This document shows, in pieces, positions 1 to 8,177 of a DNA stretch of 64,000 nt. The stretch comes from JAENVU01 sp031422675 (GTDB lineage: Bacteria; Actinomycetota; Acidimicrobiia; IMCC26256; JAENVU01): the NCBI GenBank assembly GCA_031422675.1, contig JANPMG010000028.1, forward strand, positions 1 through 64,000, given 5' to 3'. The notes beneath the pieces are model-generated. The model searched no databases and was not told the DNA's origin. It saw only the letters and a program-made list of their open reading frames with translations. Position numbers and translations under genes: made by a program. The number at the start of each line of letters is the position of its first letter. Within the stretch, counting starts at the first letter, position 1.

Positions 1-52
1 CCCTGCGCTGTTCAGCACCCAACCGGCGCTCGCCGCCGACGGCACCCTCACC
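1..52 (+). repeat. Perfect 52-bp intragenic direct repeat, copy 1
   Basis: Bases 1-52 are identical to bases 331-382 (offset 330 bp, exactly 110 codons). Both encode the 'PALFSTQPALAADGTLT' segment of successive modules. Perfect nucleotide identity inside otherwise diverged modules suggests recent duplication or gene conversion. Confidence 0.9.
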
Positions 53-2545
53 TTCGCATCCGCGGCTGATGCCAACGGCAGCGCCGTGGTCTCGATCCGA
101 GTCGCCGACGACGGCGGCACTGCCCGGGGCGGCACCGACACCAGCCGGATCCACACCGCCACGGTCAGGGTGAGATACACAAATGACGCACCGGCGTTTA
201 CTGTCGGGTCGCCGGTCGTCGTGGACGAGGACGCCGGACCGCAGACGGTCGTCGGTTGGGCGACGGGAATCTCGCCAGGTCCAGTCGACGAAGCGGGCCA
301 GATCGTCACCGTCACCGTCACCAACGACGACCCTGCGCTGTTCAGCACCCAACCGGCGCTCGCCGCCGACGGCACCCTCACCCTCACCCCAGCAGCGAAC
401 GCGAACGGTGTCGCGACCGTCTCGATTCGGGCGGTGGACGACGGTGGAGGCACCGACACCAGCCCCGTCCAAACGACCACCATCACCATCGACCCCGTCA
501 ACGACGCACCGAACACCGGCCCAGATAGCGCAACAACGAACGAAGACTCTCCTGGCATCACCATCGAAGTGCTCGCCAACGACACCGATGTCGATGGCGA
601 TCCGATGGGAGTCGTCGGCGTCGACGCCAGCGCCCTGATAGGCGGCACCCTCTCGGACGACGGTGCCGGCAACGTCACCTATATCCCGGACCCTGACTTC
701 AACGGCACCGAGGTCGTGACGTACGAAATCGGAGACGGCAACGGCGGCAATGCGACAGGAACGCTGACAATCACAGTAGTGCCCGTACCGGATGCACCGG
801 TCGCTGGCGCGGACAGCTACGCGACGCCCGAGGACACGCCCCTCGTAGCCGCGGCGCCCGCAGTTCTCGGCAACGACTACGACGTAGATGGGGACCCGCT
901 GACGCTCGCGACGACACCGGTCAGCGGACCGAACGACGGTTCGGTCGCGCTGGCAGCCGACGGATCGTTCACCTACGTCCCCGATCCCGGCTTCCGTGGT
1001 ACCGACACCTTCGCCTACCGACTCGATGACGGGACGGGCCGAACCTCCGTCGCCGTCGTTTCGATCACCGTTGACTCTGGCGCGACGACGAGCACTTTGT
1101 ATTTCGACACGAGCGGTGCCAGTGCAACGAACTACGACATGACTACGACGCCGCCACCGGCCGCCGCACCGGTGCCTGACATCGACGCTGATGGCGACCC
1201 GGGCCTGACGGTGAAGAAGTCCAACGGTAACGAAGCCGTCTCGGGCGCGCCCCTGTTCCACGAGTGGACGTACCGCCCGGTGGCACCCATGACTCTCGAC
1301 GGTCCGGTCAAGGTCGATCTGTGGTCGTCGCTGCGCGACTTCCGGACCGGCCGGGCTGGGCACCCATGGGTCTACCTGTACGACTGCGCCACAGGGGGGA
1401 GCGCGTGCGTCAAGATCGCCCAGACCGACGTCCATCTCGACCCGTGGAACACGGGCGCGACGTGGACTAACGACACGTTCACGATCGGCTCCGTCTCGCG
1501 CACGATCGCCGCCGGACGCGAACTGACAGTGCGGATCCTGCAGCAACACGAGGACCTGTGGATCGCGACGACGGCGGCCTATCCCTCCGGACTCTCGGTG
1601 ACCCTGGGCAACCAGGCGCCCGTGCCGGCAGATGACACGTTTACGGTGCTCGAAGACGCAGTCGGAACGCCGGTGGACGTCGTCGCGAACGACACCGACG
1701 TGAACCTCGAGCCCACGAGCGTCTCGATCGTCGTGCCACCCGGTTCCGGTACGGCGACAACGCAAACGGACGGGACCGTCGCCTACCTACCCAACGCCGA
1801 CTGGTCGGGATCCGATTCGTTCGTCTACCGCGTTTGCGACACCGGCGGACTGTGTTCCGACGCGAACAGCACGGTCACCGTGCTGCCCGTCAACGACACA
1901 CCCAGCTTCATCGGGGGACCGGCGCTCGCCGTGTCCGAAGATTCAGGAACCCAAACGGTGGCGGGATGGGCCACGGGCCTCGTCACCGGACCCGCCGACG
2001 AGGCGGGACAGTCGATCGTCTTCACCGCCAACAGCGACAACCCCACACTGTTCAGCTCGGGGCCGGCCGTTGCCTCCGACGGAACCCTCACCTTCACCGC
2101 GGTACCCGACGCCTTCGGCAGCGCCACGGTCTCCGTCCGCGCAGTCGACGACGGCGGAACCGCGAACGGCGGCGGCGACACGTCCGCCCCCGCCGTCATC
2201 ACCATCACCATCACCGCCGTCAACGACGTACCCTCGTTCACGATCGGACCAGACATCACTGTGAACGCGGCCGGAGGCGCTCAGACCATCATCGGTTTGG
2301 CCGGCACCATCCTCGCAGGCCCGGCCAACGAAGCAGGCCAATCCGTGACGTTCACTGTCAGCACAGCCGACGGCACCCTCTTCGCCACGCCGCCGACGAT
2401 CGCCCCCGACGGCACACTCACCTTCACGCCCAGCGGGACGACCGGTACCACCGTCGTGACAGTCGCCATGAGCGACGACGGCGGCACGGCCGGCGGAGGA
2501 ACCGACACGTCACCGCCGGTCACTTTCACCATCACGCTCACCTGA
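1..2545 (+). CDS. Large extracellular Ig/cadherin-like repeat protein (5' end outside window)
   Basis: The reading frame is open from base 2, so this is the C-terminal 847 residues of a longer protein. It is built from beta-sandwich repeats. One type, with 'EDAGPQTVVGWATG' near the start and 'ALAADGTLTLTPAANANG', appears at residues ~1-55, 70-165, 610-715 and 720-847. Another, with 'NDTDVDGDP', 'YIPDPDFNGT' and 'YRLDDG', is the bacterial Ig/cadherin-like (VCBS-type) module, at ~175-355 and 540-605. A non-repeat beta-rich block of ~155 residues (~nt 1080-1610) sits between them. Composition is Thr/Asp/Gly-rich with almost no Cys. No LPXTG motif or C-terminal membrane anchor is visible. Such proteins are usually secreted or surface adhesion proteins; a precise role is not inferable. 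Confidence 0.8.
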   Translation, partial: PALFSTQPALAADGTLTFASAADANGSAVVSIRVADDGGTARGGTDTSRIHTATVRVRYTNDAPAFTVGSPVVVDEDAGPQTVVGWATGISPGPVDEAGQIVTVTVTNDDPALFSTQPALAADGTLTLTPAANANGVATVSIRAVDDGGGTDTSPVQTTTITIDPVNDAPNTGPDSATTNEDSPGITIEVLANDTDVDGDPMGVVGVDASALIGGTLSDDGAGNVTYIPDPDFNGTEVVTYEIGDGNGGNATGTLTITVVPVPDAPVAGADSYATPEDTPLVAAAPAVLGNDYDVDGDPLTLATTPVSGPNDGSVALAADGSFTYVPDPGFRGTDTFAYRLDDGTGRTSVAVVSITVDSGATTSTLYFDTSGASATNYDMTTTPPPAAAPVPDIDADGDPGLTVKKSNGNEAVSGAPLFHEWTYRPVAPMTLDGPVKVDLWSSLRDFRTGRAGHPWVYLYDCATGGSACVKIAQTDVHLDPWNTGATWTNDTFTIGSVSRTIAAGRELTVRILQQHEDLWIATTAAYPSGLSVTLGNQAPVPADDTFTVLEDAVGTPVDVVANDTDVNLEPTSVSIVVPPGSGTATTQTDGTVAYLPNADWSGSDSFVYRVCDTGGLCSDANSTVTVLPVNDTPSFIGGPALAVSEDSGTQTVAGWATGLVTGPADEAGQSIVFTANSDNPTLFSSGPAVASDGTLTFTAVPDAFGSATVSVRAVDDGGTANGGGDTSAPAVITITITAVNDVPSFTIGPDITVNAAGGAQTIIGLAGTILAGPANEAGQSVTFTVSTADGTLFATPPTIAPDGTLTFTPSGTTGTTVVTVAMSDDGGTAGGGTDTSPPVTFTITLT
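331..382 (+). repeat. Perfect 52-bp intragenic direct repeat, copy 2
   Basis: Second copy of the element at 1-52, in the same frame of the same gene, one module (110 codons) downstream. Confidence 0.9.
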
Positions 2546-2581
2546 CGCCACAAGCGGATCTCGACCAACGACGCGTCCATG

Positions 2582-2740
2582 TCAAGCACCACCGGGCTCG
2601 ATGCCCAACCGACGCCTGAGGTGAGCCGTCACGGCGCTCCGGTTCACACCGAACTCTCGGGCGAGATCGTTCACCGTGTCGCCAGCAGGTAGGCGGCCAC
2701 CAGCACGTCGGCCTTCTGCCGGTCGGAGTCGATGCGGCAA
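2582..2740 (-). pseudogene. Remnant of a recombinase/resolvase C-terminal helix-turn-helix
   Basis: Read on the minus strand, this stretch encodes a typical HTH, 'VNDLAREFGVNRSAVTAHL', followed by a short basic tail and a TGA at 2584-2582. The preceding residues 'KADVLVAAYL' are in a different frame, so the two halves join only across a frameshift near 2680. The arrangement (a helix ending in AAY, then an AxEFG-type HTH) is that of the C-terminal DNA-binding segment of serine recombinases. No catalytic domain or start codon is present. I read it as a decayed mobile-element fragment. Family assignment rests on motif recognition only. Confidence 0.45.
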
Positions 2741-3088
2741 CGGCCGGCGTGACCGTGGGGGAGTCGCCCGTTCGACGGCCGTGGAGGAGTCGGGGGTGGA
2801 CTGTAGGGGCGCGGGCTTGAAGAATGTCCCAGACGCGCCTGAGTCTCCGGCGGGGCCTTCGAGAGACCCGATCTCGACCGATGTTCCTGCCCGCGTGCAG
2901 CACGTCCGACCGTCTTCGGCCCCTGTAGTACAAGGGTTTTCAGTGGTCTCCCTGGGATTGAACGCTGTCCCTCAAGGTCACCAGCACTTCTGCGCAGCAT
3001 CCGCCGCGCGGCGAGTCCCCTGCGAACCTCGAATCACTCGTCTCACTTCGAGGCTTCTCCGGGAGCCGGATTGCGGAGTGCTGCCGGG
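2741..3088. other. Gene-free stretch
   Basis: About 350 bp with no convincing coding frame on either strand, lying between the recombinase-like remnant and the lipoprotein gene. I see no tRNA, terminator or repeat in it. It may be further decayed mobile DNA. Confidence 0.4.
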
Positions 3089-4000
3089 TTACTGCTCCGG
3101 GAGTTTGAGGGTTCCGAGCGGACACTGGCTCAGGTCCATCGATTCGTGGAGCTTGGCCGCCGCCGATGCGCCCGACACCGTTCCAGTCAACCCGGCCTGG
3201 TGACACGAGTTGTTCATGTCGAAGATCGGGGTCGATTGGATGCAGGGGTGGACCGGACCGTGGATGTCGCCGCGGTACTCGAGGTCGTCGACGACCCAGA
3301 GGTGCAACATGTAGTAGTTCTGCAGGTGCACGTTCACGCCGCCCGCGTTGGTACAGGCGCTGTCGCTGCCGTTGATACCGATCGCCAGGGCCTGGGTCTT
3401 GTTCAGACACAGCGCCGGATGGTGATGCCAGCGGTCGTTCGTGCCGGCGAAGCCCGCCGGCGGGAGACCCGTGTTGGTGCGCACGTAGTACGAGAGACCG
3501 ACGAGCTTCGAGTTCGATGTGTTGCCGCCGTACTGGAGGAACTCGGGCTGGGCCGGGTCAAAGACGTCGTCGATGATGCTGTTCGGAATAATCGGGTCCA
3601 ACGGATTGAAGCTCGGATCGACGAGCAGCTCCGGACTGACGGTCCCGAGGCCGGTGTGCGTGCCCATCCCCGGGATGTAGCTGAAGGTCGTTCGGAATCC
3701 GGAACCGAGAGCGTCACCGAGGGTCGGGAACTGCTTGGCGTAGGCCTTCGCCGCGTCGAACTGCTTCGCGTTGGCCTTGCAGGTCTCGTAATCGAGCGAC
3801 GCCCGGGGGATGCTGACGTACCAGTCCACCGAGCCCATGCCCGGCCCCGTGACCGAGTTCGGTGCCACCGGGTTGCAGAACCACGGCACCGGCGCCCCGG
3901 TGTTCGCGGCGTCGTTGGCCTGGAGGTAGTAGCAGCCGGTGGACACCAACGCGACGGCCACGACCACAGCCGAGAACAGAGAACGACGAAGAGCCCGCAT
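3089..4000 (-). CDS. Putative secreted lipoprotein of unknown function
   Basis: 303 residues from the ATG at 4000, which follows a G-rich ribosome site (GGGGGG) and begins a clear export signal: 'MRALRRSLF', a hydrophobic stretch, then 'LVSTGC', a plausible lipobox with the lipidated Cys near residue 23. The frame is open further upstream, but that extension is Gly/Pro/Arg-rich and non-conserved. The mature part has several Cys, aromatic and His-rich segments ('NDRWHHHPALC', 'YYMLHLWVVDD', 'HPCIQSTPIFDMNNSC'), consistent with an extracytoplasmic disulfide-containing domain, perhaps metal binding. I do not recognise the family. It stands alone, with 110 bp to the sulfotransferase-like gene upstream. 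Confidence 0.7.
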   Translation of the reverse strand: MRALRRSLFSAVVVAVALVSTGCYYLQANDAANTGAPVPWFCNPVAPNSVTGPGMGSVDWYVSIPRASLDYETCKANAKQFDAAKAYAKQFPTLGDALGSGFRTTFSYIPGMGTHTGLGTVSPELLVDPSFNPLDPIIPNSIIDDVFDPAQPEFLQYGGNTSNSKLVGLSYYVRTNTGLPPAGFAGTNDRWHHHPALCLNKTQALAIGINGSDSACTNAGGVNVHLQNYYMLHLWVVDDLEYRGDIHGPVHPCIQSTPIFDMNNSCHQAGLTGTVSGASAAAKLHESMDLSQCPLGTLKLPEQ

Positions 4001-4110
4001 GATTTCCCCCCAAAGGTTTCCGGGGACGGTACCACTCGCCTCCCCACCTGACACCCGATGCGCCTCCAGACCGGCAGGGGGAAACCGAACCGACCGATAC
4101 CCGGGCCCGA

Positions 4111-4734
4111 TCACCCCGCCGGTGGGTCGAGTCCGATCATGCTCCGGAACTCCGCCGTGGTGTTCGTGACCGGGAACGGCTCGTCCGGGACCGGCACCCC
4201 CAACGCCACACAGATCGGGTCCCACCCGTCACTCGGGGTCCATTCGACCAACCGCGCCGGCGCCACCTCGGCGCGCACCGCCGCGTTGTGCGCTTCGTAG
4301 GCGGCGATCATCACGTCCTTGTTCTCGAAGTCGTCACTGAACCGATCGTGCAATGCGCGTTTCACGGCCTCCATCCACGGCGCCAGCTCCGGAGGCACGC
4401 GATCGAACGAGAGGAAGATCGTGTTCGACGCGCTCGTGTACCAACCCTCGGCGTCGCGCGTCGAGAGGAGGACCGGCGCATCCGGATTCGCGGCTGCGAT
4501 CTCCCGCCAGAACAGCGAACCGGGAAAGTCCACCATGGCGGAGAAGTCCGCCAGCAACGCCGACCAGTCGGTGGGCTCGCCGTCGATCGCGGCGGTGAAT
4601 CCGGCGACCTGGTCCGGGCGATCGAACATCTCCATCATGTGGTGGCAGGTACCGCCGCACAGCTGCTCGAGCGCGATCTTCAGTGAGTGGGTCCCCGTTC
4701 GGCCCACACCCGCTCCGACGATCTGCAATGCCAT
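4111..4734 (-). CDS. Sulfotransferase family protein
   Basis: 207 residues. The N-terminus 'MALQIVGAGVGRTGTHSLK' carries the P-loop-like PAPS 5'-phosphosulfate-binding motif (GxGRTGTxSLK) of the Sulfotransfer_4 type. It is followed by 'PGSLFWREIAAANPDAPVLL' and 'STRDAEGWYTS', the usual strand plus 3'-phosphate-binding Arg/Ser region. Length matches the compact bacterial members of this family. Members transfer sulfate from PAPS to unknown acceptors, and several are annotated only as P-loop proteins. No PAPS synthesis gene is nearby, so the substrate cannot be inferred. It is transcribed alone or after the small gene at 4770-5159, 35 bp upstream. Confidence 0.8.
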   Translation of the reverse strand: MALQIVGAGVGRTGTHSLKIALEQLCGGTCHHMMEMFDRPDQVAGFTAAIDGEPTDWSALLADFSAMVDFPGSLFWREIAAANPDAPVLLSTRDAEGWYTSASNTIFLSFDRVPPELAPWMEAVKRALHDRFSDDFENKDVMIAAYEAHNAAVRAEVAPARLVEWTPSDGWDPICVALGVPVPDEPFPVTNTTAEFRSMIGLDPPAG

Positions 4735-4769
4735 TGAGTGCCCTCCGTTCGCTGGTGAAACGCCCGAAG

Positions 4770-5159
4770 CTAGCGGTCCGACGGGTGCGACGGGTCCGAC
4801 GGATCCGACGCGAACGCGGTGATAATGGCCGCCGCGAATCGGTCGACGTCACCGGCGCACGCCCGCAACTCGTCCGGTCCGAGCAGCGTCACGATTCCGG
4901 CTTCCGTGACCCCGACGACGCACGGCAACGCATCGCCAGTTGCGACCGAGACATCGGCGGTGCGCTCATTGCGATGGACGACGTCGAACGGAATGCCGAG
5001 CCGAGCGCGCAGCTCGTCGAATGCCGGCTTGCGTCGAAGCGGGCCGTGGGTGATGTCGCACAGCGAACATTCGAGCCGGCCGAGCAGGTGCCCGACGAAG
5101 TAGGTCACCTCACCGACCGGCCCCCCGTCGGCGTCGTACACGCCGATCAGTCTCGTCAC
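4770..5159 (-). CDS. Conserved hypothetical protein with CSLCDITHG motif
   Basis: 129 residues from a GTG at 5159, chosen because 'VTRLIGVYDADGG' is the natural N-terminus and the upstream extension would overlap the P450 gene. The core contains 'GRLECSLCDITHGPLRRK', a CxxC-type motif seen in small uncharacterised bacterial proteins, followed by 'HRNER' and 'DALPCVV'. The C-terminus is a simple Asp/Pro/Ser run ('SDPSDPSHPSDR'). The gene begins 10 bp after the P450 stop and is probably co-transcribed with it. The CxxC could be redox-active or bind metal; no function is known to me. Confidence 0.65.
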   Translation of the reverse strand: MTRLIGVYDADGGPVGEVTYFVGHLLGRLECSLCDITHGPLRRKPAFDELRARLGIPFDVVHRNERTADVSVATGDALPCVVGVTEAGIVTLLGPDELRACAGDVDRFAAAIITAFASDPSDPSHPSDR

Positions 5160-5169
5160 GGCCGGGGAA

Positions 5170-6534
5170 TCAGGCACGCACCGACACCCGCATCGGCACT
5201 CCCCCCGCAGGCCGGTTGACCACCATCCCGACGGGCTTGGGGGCCGCGGACGCGAGCGGGGTGACGTCGAGACGCTGCGCGAGGCGCGCAATGATCAGCG
5301 TCAACTCCATCTGGGCCAACGCGAAGCCGATGCAGTTGCGGGCACCGCCTCCAAACGGCACCCAAGCATGATCCGCAACTCGCTTTTGCTCCGGCGTCAG
5401 ATCGAGGAAGCGGTCGGGATCGAACCGCAGCGGGTCGGCCCACGCGTCGGGATCGCGTCCGGCGAGATGCGCCGACCACAAGATGAGCGTTCCCTTCGGA
5501 ATCGTGTGACCGCCGATGGTGACGTCGACGGCGGCCTCCCGAGGCGATACGACCCCCGCGGGATGCAAACGGAGGGTCTCGCGCATCACCCGATCTGCGA
5601 CATCCAACCGCGCCAGCACGGAATGATCGACGGGGGTGTCCGATCCGACCGGACCGAAGACCGCGTCGGCCTCGGCCCGCAGCTCCGCCCACACCGACGG
5701 CATCAATGCCGCGCACCAGGTCATCCACGCCAGGGATGCGGCGGTGGTGTCGTACCCGGCGCCGATCAGCGTGGCCATCTGGTCGCGGATCTCGGCATCG
5801 GACATCGTTGCGTCGTGGACGAGGGACGAAATCGTGTCGACCGCGCCCGCATCGGGATGCGCGCGCCGATGGGCGATCTCGGTGTCGAGGATCGCGTCGA
5901 GCGCCGTGCGGTCGGCGCGCACCCGGGCCCGCGTCGTGAACGGAATCGGATGCGGGAACTGCCGGATCGCCGGCGATTCGAGGTAGTCCTGCGGACCTTG
6001 GAACAGATCACCGATCTCTGCGGCGCGTGCCGCGAGCCGTTCGCCAAACAGTGAACGCACCACGACCTCGAGCACGATCCGGCGACCGACGGGATAAAGG
6101 TCGACGATTCGAGGTTCACCGGCGAGATCCGTCGCCAAGTCCGCGCCGAGCCGATCAACTGCGGCGTCGGTTCGCTCCAGGATCGTCGGCACCCATGCGT
6201 GCAGCCGACGGATCGCGAACGCGGTCTGCACCGACGCGCGGCGTCGCTTGTGATCCGGTCCATCGGACACGATCATCGACCCGGGACCGACCACGAAGCC
6301 GAGCAGATTGAACTTGTGACCCCACCGAAACGAATCGTTGGGGTGGGCGAAGAGCTCGTCCAGCATCGAGGGAGCGCCGACGACGACCACCCGCATCGGT
6401 CCGGCGCCCAGCCGAGAGATCGGGCCGTAGCACTCGCGCAGTTCGTCCAGTACCGGCTGCGGATCGCGCAATATCCGGCGCATGAACCCGAGTTGCGACA
6501 ACCCGCGCGGTCCCGGAATTGCCGCCATGGTCAT
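5170..6534 (-). CDS. Cytochrome P450
   Basis: 454 residues, normal length for a soluble bacterial P450. Visible signatures: the proline-rich start 'IPGPRG', the I-helix oxygen-activation motif 'GAGYDTTAAS' (~256-265), the K-helix ExxR ('ETLRLHP'), and the haem-binding loop 'FGGGARNCIGFALAQME', whose Cys401 is the axial thiolate. The ATG at 6534 follows GAGAGGG. The substrate is unknown; this lineage carries many P450s for lipid, steroid and hydrocarbon oxidation. The small CxxC protein gene follows 10 bp downstream. No ferredoxin or reductase gene is adjacent, so electron donors must come from elsewhere. Confidence 0.95.
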   Translation of the reverse strand: MTMAAIPGPRGLSQLGFMRRILRDPQPVLDELRECYGPISRLGAGPMRVVVVGAPSMLDELFAHPNDSFRWGHKFNLLGFVVGPGSMIVSDGPDHKRRRASVQTAFAIRRLHAWVPTILERTDAAVDRLGADLATDLAGEPRIVDLYPVGRRIVLEVVVRSLFGERLAARAAEIGDLFQGPQDYLESPAIRQFPHPIPFTTRARVRADRTALDAILDTEIAHRRAHPDAGAVDTISSLVHDATMSDAEIRDQMATLIGAGYDTTAASLAWMTWCAALMPSVWAELRAEADAVFGPVGSDTPVDHSVLARLDVADRVMRETLRLHPAGVVSPREAAVDVTIGGHTIPKGTLILWSAHLAGRDPDAWADPLRFDPDRFLDLTPEQKRVADHAWVPFGGGARNCIGFALAQMELTLIIARLAQRLDVTPLASAAPKPVGMVVNRPAGGVPMRVSVRA

Positions 6535-6605
6535 GCCCTCTCGCCGTGGATGACGTCACGGTAGGCCGCCCGGATCGGGCGACCGGCACGCGGCGGGTTC
6601 CTCCC

Positions 6606-7379
6606 TCAGACCGGCCGGCCCTGAAAGTCGTTGATCAGGGACACCTGCACCCGCGAGCCGTCAGCCCGAGCGGCACCGAACTCCGCTCGCTTCTGCGCGT
6701 AGTAGGCCGCTCGGAGGTCGCCTTCTCGGAGTGCGTTGTACGTGGGGTAGAGCGCGCGTCGATCCCGATCCGACCGGTTCGGACCGCTGCGGTGCGGCGT
6801 ACGTGAGTGGAACCACAGGGTGGACCCGGCGGGCGCGTCGACCGGAATCCACTCCAACTCGGCGACGACATCCGGACGGATACACCCGTCGTGGTCCATC
6901 GGCAGCACGGCATCGAATGCACCCGAGACCAGCTCCAATCCGCCGTTCGCCGCGTCGGCGTCATCCACTGCGACCATGCACGAGATGTGGGTTTCGACGA
7001 ATCGGTACGCCGGCGCGTCCTGATGTGGCGCATACCCGGCGCCCCCGGCGGCCTTGTAGTTGATCTTCTCCTTGTACAAGACCGCGGGTTCGCCGAGCAG
7101 CGCGCCCGCCGCCGCGACCATCGGCCCGCCAGACAGCAGACTCCGCAATCCCGAGTGGAACGGCACGAAGTTCTCGGTCCGACACAGCCGCGGCCCGGCG
7201 TCGGTCTGTTCTCGATAGTGCAGCCACTCGCCGTCATCGGGCCAGGCCATCACCTCGTCCACCCACGACGCCAGCGTGACGGCGGCGGGGGGATCCAGGG
7301 TCTCGGTGAGCACCCAGCCCCGCGCTTCGAACCACGAGATCGCGTCCGCATCGAGGACGCGGAACGTCGGGAACTCCAT
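6606..7379 (-). CDS. Phytanoyl-CoA dioxygenase (PhyH) family protein
   Basis: 257 residues. This is a Fe(II)/2-oxoglutarate-dependent oxygenase fold: the metal ligands are 'HQDAPAYRF' (HxD) and the distal His in 'FHSRTPHRSGPNRS', where the following Arg would hold 2-oxoglutarate. 'KEKINYKAAGGAGY' precedes the HxD as in other PhyH proteins. The start is the ATG at 7379 ('MEFPTFRVLD'); the frame stays open for 240 more codons upstream, but that part is only the antisense of hisH. It is divergent from hisH with a 183-bp gap. The substrate is not inferable; PhyH members hydroxylate acyl-CoAs or diverse small metabolites. Confidence 0.88.
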   Translation of the reverse strand: MEFPTFRVLDADAISWFEARGWVLTETLDPPAAVTLASWVDEVMAWPDDGEWLHYREQTDAGPRLCRTENFVPFHSGLRSLLSGGPMVAAAGALLGEPAVLYKEKINYKAAGGAGYAPHQDAPAYRFVETHISCMVAVDDADAANGGLELVSGAFDAVLPMDHDGCIRPDVVAELEWIPVDAPAGSTLWFHSRTPHRSGPNRSDRDRRALYPTYNALREGDLRAAYYAQKRAEFGAARADGSRVQVSLINDFQGRPV

Positions 7380-7562
7380 CAACCCGAGGCTACGGAGCCG
7401 TGGCGACCAAACCAAGCCCGTCGCACCACGCCCATCGCCACCACCGCGCTTGGTACTTGAGCCACGGCGGCGACGTCTCAGCCAACAAACGCGGCCGTGG
7501 CGACGCGAGCGGGCGGGCGATCTACTCGGGCCGCGAGCGAGCGACTTCCTAGACTCGGCGGC

Positions 7563-8177
7563 TTGATCGGCGTCGTCGACTATCGAGCAGGCAACGCGCC
7601 GAGTGTGATGTTCGCGCTGGCGAGACTCGGGCTCGATGCCACCCTGGTCTCGCGACCCGAGGACCTGGCCGCGGTCGATCGCGTCATCCTCCCGGGCGTT
7701 GGCGCGGCGGCCGCAACGGTGGCATCGCTCGAGTCCGGCGGCCTCGTACCGGCGCTGCGGGCTCGCGTGCTGGAGGATCAGGTCCCCTTCCTCGGTATCT
7801 GCATCGGCCTCCAGGTGATCTTCGAACGGAGTGAAGAGGGGCCCGCCGAATGCCTCGGCTGGCTTCCGGGGGTCGTCCGACGATTCCCCGATTCGGACCG
7901 GGTCCCCCAGATCGGCTGGAACCGGGTGGACCCCACCCGTGCGCACCCGTTGACGAACGGCCTGCCCGCCGACCCGTACTGCTACTTCGTCAACAGCTAC
8001 TACGCCGTGCCCGCAGACTCCCACGCCGTCCTCGGCACCACCGACTACAGCACCACCTTCTGCTCCATGGTCGCCGCCGGCAACATCGCCGCCACGCAGT
8101 TCCACGCGGAGAAGAGCGGCGAAGTGGGTTTGGCGCTGCTCGCCAACTTCGCCGGATGGGACGGGACGGAATGTTGA
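7563..8177 (+). CDS. hisH: HisH-like glutamine amidotransferase subunit
   Basis: 204 residues from a TTG at 7563. It is a class I glutaminase subunit of the imidazole glycerol phosphate synthase type, feeding ammonia to its HisF partner. Catalytic triad residues are present: Cys80 in 'GICIGLQ', His181 and Glu183 in 'FHAEKSG'. Departures from typical HisH include 'VVDYRAGN' for VDYGMGN and 'HAEKS' for HPEKS. The stop overlaps the hisF start by 7 nt (ATGTTGA), so the two are translationally coupled. No other his gene lies nearby, and the HisF partner has altered active-site residues. A role outside histidine synthesis is therefore possible. Confidence 0.85.
   Translation: MIGVVDYRAGNAPSVMFALARLGLDATLVSRPEDLAAVDRVILPGVGAAAATVASLESGGLVPALRARVLEDQVPFLGICIGLQVIFERSEEGPAECLGWLPGVVRRFPDSDRVPQIGWNRVDPTRAHPLTNGLPADPYCYFVNSYYAVPADSHAVLGTTDYSTTFCSMVAAGNIAATQFHAEKSGEVGLALLANFAGWDGTEC

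Noticed and set aside
2940..3060. Possible tRNA or attachment site after the adhesin gene
   Set aside because: No cloverleaf or repeat of this sequence elsewhere in the window could be found.
7380..8105. Continuous minus-strand extension of the PhyH gene by 240 codons
   Set aside because: It is antisense to hisH, has shadow-like composition, and the family start is at 7379.
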